From contig NC_054553.1 in NCBI RefSeq assembly GCF_017654505.1, forward strand, positions 4,635,474 to 4,699,473: a DNA stretch of 64,000 bases, read 5' to 3'. The position numbers and the translations under genes are program-made. This DNA comes from Polyodon spathula. Taxonomy: Eukaryota; Chordata; Actinopteri; Acipenseriformes; Polyodontidae. The notes below the pieces were generated by a model, which saw only the letters and a list, made by a program, of their open reading frames with translations, searched no databases and was not told the DNA's origin. Shown here in pieces: positions 59,231 through 64,000 of the stretch (position 1 is the first letter of the stretch; each line of letters starts with the position of its first letter).

Positions 59231-60546
59231 TGAAAAAAAATAAAACAAATACAAAGCAGATCCATTTCTTAAAATAAGATATATATTTTTTTAATATTAC
59301 TTATTATCATAAAGATATATTTACACGCTTTACAGAAATAGAAAACAAAAACAACAACAAAACCCACAAAGCTACGAATAAAAGAAAATAAGTCCTCCGA
59401 GAGCTAAAGCTTATCTTTGATAAATTACAAACACAAAATTCAAATATGTACACAGTATTCGACCATCGTTTCAGATACACTGTGCCGTGTTCGACACTAA
59501 AGACAAACAATGCATTTGGCTGGGTGAATCAGATTAGCGCTGTGATGTGGGTCATCTGGTCACAGAAAAAAAAAACTATTTGACACTGTATTATAATATA
59601 CAATTAATGTGTTCAATGTTTCTGTAATATGTGCAGCCAGGCAGCCAGTGGGTGGAGGGGTTTACATAAGTACACAAATTGAATATGCTGTTTAAACATT
59701 GCATACATGTATACAGTACAATAGTTAGTCAATTGAAGCTGATATCAATGTTGCAACCATTATTATCCGGTCAACAATTTGCTGATTAGCTTAGAAATCT
59801 TCTGGTAAGAACACAGCCGCGGGGATGCAATTCTAAACCTACTGTGTATTTCATGGAGGCTTCTGTTTGCTGTTTGAAATTCACCCCCACCCCTCCACCC
59901 CTCACATCTCCAGTCAAGCGTACATTACCACAACTGAATGTAAGCAAATACATACATTAGAAAGGTCTTAAAACATACCAGTATGTAACAAGTTAACAAG
60001 TGAGCAGGAACAACATGACTCAGGCCTGGCAGTTTCATTGAGAGAGAAACCCCATTCTCTGATGTACGCTCTTCTAAAAGGCCGTGAAGTTCTCCTCTGG
60101 TATGTAAGAGTTTCCATCAGACTGTAACAGTCTGCGCAGCTTGTACCTGCTGTGAGATCTAGAGACTCATTTTAAAAGTATCATAGAACAAATCCATGGT
60201 GAAATCCATAGACTGGTTGACCTCTGCTTTGACGTGATTTACCATTACAATAAAACATACTTCAATCGTATATAATCCAGTGTATTCTACAGTTTAAGAA
60301 TATTTTTTTGTTTGTTATGAAAACAGATTAAATGCATACATTAAATCAGAAGTGTATGATAGCTTTTACCAATAAACATTTATGTGCAGCAGATAATTTG
60401 TGCAGATTTCCAATGGTTAAGAGCAAATGAAAACCTCTGCTGGAATCCCAAATAAACCTTTTGAAAAGCTATTGGGAATCGGGTGAGATCTCGTTTGGTA
60501 GTGGAAACTGTTACATACCAGGGCATTGATTTTTCAAGCAGCGAAA
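59231..60546 (-). other. Possible 3' UTR of an unseen minus-strand gene
   Basis: Read on the minus strand, the left end looks like a transcript end: a region with TTTTATTCG and GTAAATATATC, then AATATTAAAAAAATAT-like sequence, with no coding frame. In mammals ocrl is followed by APLN in the opposite orientation with a long 3' UTR, so such a UTR here would fit. No apelin or other coding exon was found, so this is conjecture. Confidence 0.2.
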
Positions 60547-60684
60547 AGCCAGATCCCAGGGTAGAGAGGGGTGAGACTTTCTCTGAAAAGTTTAAGAAAA
60601 CTCTACTGTGTTTATTTGATTGCTTGCATTCCTGACTCCCTGAAAACTCATTTTAAAGTGATCCCTCTTCAGAAGTGCTTCGTG
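60547..60684 (-). repeat. Repeat copy B, inverted partner of 55985-56068
   Basis: The reverse complement of copy A, with an extra internal block of about 55 bp (60613-60664) that copy A lacks. The break in copy A falls at a short AGAG repeat, so copy B is probably the fuller form. Confidence 0.7.
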
Positions 60685-60700
60685 GTTTTTTTGTTTTTTT

Positions 60701-60711
<11 letters not shown>

Positions 60712-60746
<35 letters not shown>
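60712..60746. repeat. Poly(G) tract (35 bp) next to T tracts
   Basis: Thirty-five consecutive G follow interrupted T tracts and directly adjoin repeat copy B. It could form a G-quadruplex. The length is unreliable on most sequencing platforms. Confidence 0.9.
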
Positions 60747-61350
60747 CTAATTTCAAGTCCCCCCAGGCAGCCTGTGCAGCTGATTTAAATACATTCAAGA
60801 AACAAACAGTGAAAAATGAAATAGTATAATCTGTCTGTAGTCTGTCACACTCCCCCCCTCTCCTCCTCCACCTTCACCTTCCATAAACCTTCTGTCTTCA
60901 TCTACTGAAGACTTGGTGCTGTTCTTGAGGCTTTTCCCAGCTCCCTCACTACAGACGGACCAGTGCTTTCCAAACAAAACCACGAGGCAGCCTTTACTTG
61001 AATTTATATTGATTCCGAGGTCGGAATCAGTTCCGGATATTTATTTTAAAGAGGAAAATTAATACAATTTTAGCTTTGTCTTAAATGAATATTATGAAGG
61101 CTAGCTAGACCTGGGGTGTTACTACCACGAGGGTGTCATGTACTCTGTATCCTGGCTGGGAAAGGCACATTAAAGCTTCTCTTTCTTTAGAGACATGCTG
61201 AGCATTTTGACTTTCCTTCAGATGACATTATTTAGACAGAACAGCTCTAAATGTTTGTATTTCAGTAATGCTGTCAGACACCCATCAGACTCAAAAGCGT
61301 GAGTTTACTGGCATTGAAATCATGAGCGCTAAAAACACTCCGAACGCTGG

Positions 61351-61364
61351 GCGCCCCCTGTTGG
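61351..61364 (-). promoter_or_regulatory. CTCF-like motif
   Basis: On the minus strand this reads CCAACAGGGGGCGC, matching the form CCASYAGRGGGCGC at 13 of 14 positions. Motif match only. Confidence 0.35.
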
Positions 61365-61462
61365 TGCACTCCTGCCATCTCAGCTGCCTCTTCTGTGACA
61401 TTACATTACATTACATTGATGAAGCAAGTGGTTTACACACAGCCAAGAAGATATACATGTAA

Positions 61463-61466
<4 letters not shown>

Positions 61467-61527
<61 letters not shown>
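61467..61527. repeat. (TA)n microsatellite
   Basis: About 60 bp of TA repeat. Overlapping Tyr-Ile open frames on both strands are artefacts. Confidence 0.9.
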
Positions 61528-61532
<5 letters not shown>

Positions 61533-64000
61533 GATGAATGCACAGAACAGAGAAAGCTCTGGTGTCGGCTTCTAACACAGCACCCTGAGAACACAAAACA
61601 ATGTGCAGTATGGTGTGAAGGCACAGTGTCCCTTCAGTTAAAGGTAACAGTCCGTAACTTTCTGGGCATTCAGAATCCAAAAGCCAGCTGGTCAGATTGC
61701 AGGCACTGTGAAGGGAAAGGGGGCTGGTTGACGTGTCTAGTGATTGAACAGTTTTATTTTGGTCTAATTTAATCTCAGCAGTTGACAGCGATATCCTTCA
61801 GGTCTGTTTGTTTTCATTTTTCATGGATGTGCTACAAATGAAAACTGTAGATTTTGTGGTGGTGTTAATAGGGACCGTATGCAGCATTGCACAACATGGC
61901 TGTGCCTTGTCAAACACAGGATTCCTGCTTACAGCTATAGTGTGTTATCCAGAATTTGGATTCAAATCAACACAATATCTTAAGCTCAAAAAACAACACT
62001 GATTTTGAAAGCCCACGAGTTAGAAAATGGACTACCACCTTTAATTCGAAACCCGAAGCAGGCTACCACACCTTCTTAAAGTGTCTTTAAGACTAACACT
62101 GACTTAGAAAGGGTCCTGTTTAGCCACACGTCATGCAAGAAGAGTTACAAAGAGGCAAAGTAAAGGTCTCTAGAAGCAAGACAAAAATAAAGAGAGACAT
62201 TCTTGCAGCTTTGGCCCCCTCATGTCAGAGAAGCAGCTTGTCCTTCTGGGCAGACGAAAAGTTGCTTGAAAAACAGGGAGGCGCAGTCGAGGACCCTCCT
62301 CTTTAGGCCAGACTAGGCCCCCATTGCAAGGCCCCCCCGAGGCAAGGAAGAGCAAGGGAAACGAAACTGGGGGAGGGTGTTCTCAGCCGTGCCTGCACAA
62401 AAATGGAGAAAAAAAACAAGATTAAGTAAATAAACAGAATTTCCCTTTGTCTAGAAAGGCTAAGATTGTTCATATTGTCAAACCAGAAGGGCAATGGGGG
62501 TTAGTATTGGCTGTTAAGTTTCATTTCCCACCTCACCCAGCAGGTGTCACTATTTAGCATAACCTTATTTCTGACAGATTGTATTCTGCATATTAAATAA
62601 TCTGCTGCAGGAGGCATTTATATATTTAAATATTTCAAAAGACATAAATACCCAATTCAACACCAGGCAGATTATCAAGTGTTCCCCAGGTTCTTGAGCA
62701 ATGAAACACTGCTTGCACAGAGCACAGAGTTTGAGAAAAAAGAAAATAAAAAGCATAATAAATAAAAGTTTGATGTTTCTTTAACCTCTATTCAAAGTTG
62801 TTCCCTGTTGAAATGCAAGCCCTACCCAGCAGTGGGTTAAAGTAAGCTTTTGTGTATGTTTTCAATTCAGATATGCACAATAAGAGAGTGTAAGACTGAT
62901 TCTACAGCAGACTGAAGAAAATCAGAACAAAAGTCCCTAATGAAATGAACTGGAACACGATTCTGGTTGCTTGCTTTGCAGTATAACCTGTATAGTACTT
63001 CTGGTCACTGGCCAACCAGCAGTGGCTGGGATTTCAAGCAGGGAGCATTTTAAGAAGACATGTTCACAAAAGCATAAGTGACATGTTAACTCAGATATAC
63101 ATGCGCACAGCTTCAAGGCTTCGAGTGGGAGGGTGACATGAAAACTCAATGACCCACAAACAAGCTAATCTACAGCCATCAAGAAAAGTGCCAGAGAGTT
63201 ATAAATCACTGACAATTATAATGAGCTTCGACCAGGCTGAGCCAAGTGAATGAGGAACAATAGAAAAGCAACGTCCTACAGCACGCAGGCTTGCGAAAAT
63301 GCAAGTTCAAAGCCGTATAGGTAAAACTGCATAAACCATCTGCATTCCATTGGTGCTGTTGTTGTGGTTTCCCCATCTGAAGCCTGTGGGGTTTGGAAAC
63401 AGTTTTTTGCAAATCTGACTTTCTTCAAAAGATTACATTGAGGTAACATACCAACTTTTCCTAAGGCAATACAGTATAGCATCTGTACAGTACCCAGCTA
63501 GCACTACCGAGGACACAATATTCCTCTTTACTGAATCACTTACACATCTAACTACAAGTTTACTCAGGGAGACAATTTGGTTTCTTAGTTGCTCAGTGTC
63601 ATTTTACATTTTAATATTGTAGTGTGACTTGGGTTCATCCTGTATACCTGTAGTTACGTGTGAATAACAGCAGATTGAATTGGATTTGTACCAAGCTTAA
63701 ACTGCAGGGTGACACAGAGCAGCCAAACTGCAGCTAAAACCGAGGTCTAGCCACTGTTCACCTGCATGTCCCAATTGGACCCGGGTGGTTCATTGAATCT
63801 GTATGTCACAGTGGATAGAATGCATCCTAGTTCTTATAATTAAATCCATTTGCTGCAAATGTTTTTCATGTGGTCATGAGCCATGAGTCCCTGAATGACT
63901 GTAGAGAGCAGTCTGGCAGCCTGTTGCTATTATAGCAGTGTGCAGCTGGTAACACCTGTTCTAATTCTTTTTGGCTGCAAAAGTTACACTGAAGCAGTTT

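Larger units (their letters stand above)
60747..64000. other. Right end of window without recognised gene
   Basis: No exon was recognised. The interval contains the (TA)n tract at 61467-61527 and the CTCF-like motif at 61351-61364. Open frames are short and lack splice context. Confidence 0.4.

Noticed and set aside
59190..59235. GGGGCCCATG as a possible apelin C-terminus on the minus strand
   Set aside because: The flanking codons do not encode the conserved apelin C-terminal residues in any frame.

Overview
This window comes from a vertebrate nuclear genome, most likely a ray-finned fish. All six genes are vertebrate families, most with several spliced coding exons. One of them encodes a urotensin II-related peptide with a short C-terminal extension of the kind described for fish URP1. 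The rest is repeat-rich: AT microsatellites, long homopolymers, two minisatellites, a decayed LINE, two solo-LTR-like elements and several MITE-like elements. The species cannot be fixed from the sequence. It is not bacterial or phage DNA, and there is no operon, CRISPR array or mobile gene cassette.

Layout. 1-919: upstream region of mcts1. 920-4428 (+): mcts1 in six coding exons, one intron with a GC donor. 4802-5386: solo-LTR-like element. 8050-9000 (-): c1galt1c1 (Cosmc), intronless coding sequence, convergent with mcts1. 13721-14620: 25 copies of a 36-bp minisatellite. 15981-21177 (+): urotensin II-related peptide gene; its third intron carries a LINE ORF2 fragment, part of which has expanded into thirteen 52-bp repeats. 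22199-26703 (-): clic2, six coding exons, convergent with the urotensin gene. 27.0-31.6 kb: G-tract, local duplication, telomere-like array split by a second solo-LTR-like element. 31689-36218 (+): eva1c-like gene with two galactose-binding lectin domains but no transmembrane segment. 37720-48376 (+): ocrl, sixteen coding exons from the start codon through the inositol 5-phosphatase domain. The gene is then cut by a 500-N gap (48501-49000). 49.0-64.0 kb: no gene recognised.

The genes do not form a functional pathway. They are a syntenic block: the human counterparts of mcts1, c1galt1c1, clic2 and ocrl are, from general knowledge, all on the X chromosome. I joined exons by hand using splice signals, reading phase and remembered family sequences. 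Each spliced frame closes without a stop, but no alignment or transcript was available.

The observations most worth checking are: a U12-type first intron in ocrl that appears to end in AT-AA; the eva1c reading frame that joins the second lectin domain directly to the cytoplasmic tail; and the 52-bp minisatellite born inside a LINE reading frame. I found no evidence of an undescribed multi-gene system.
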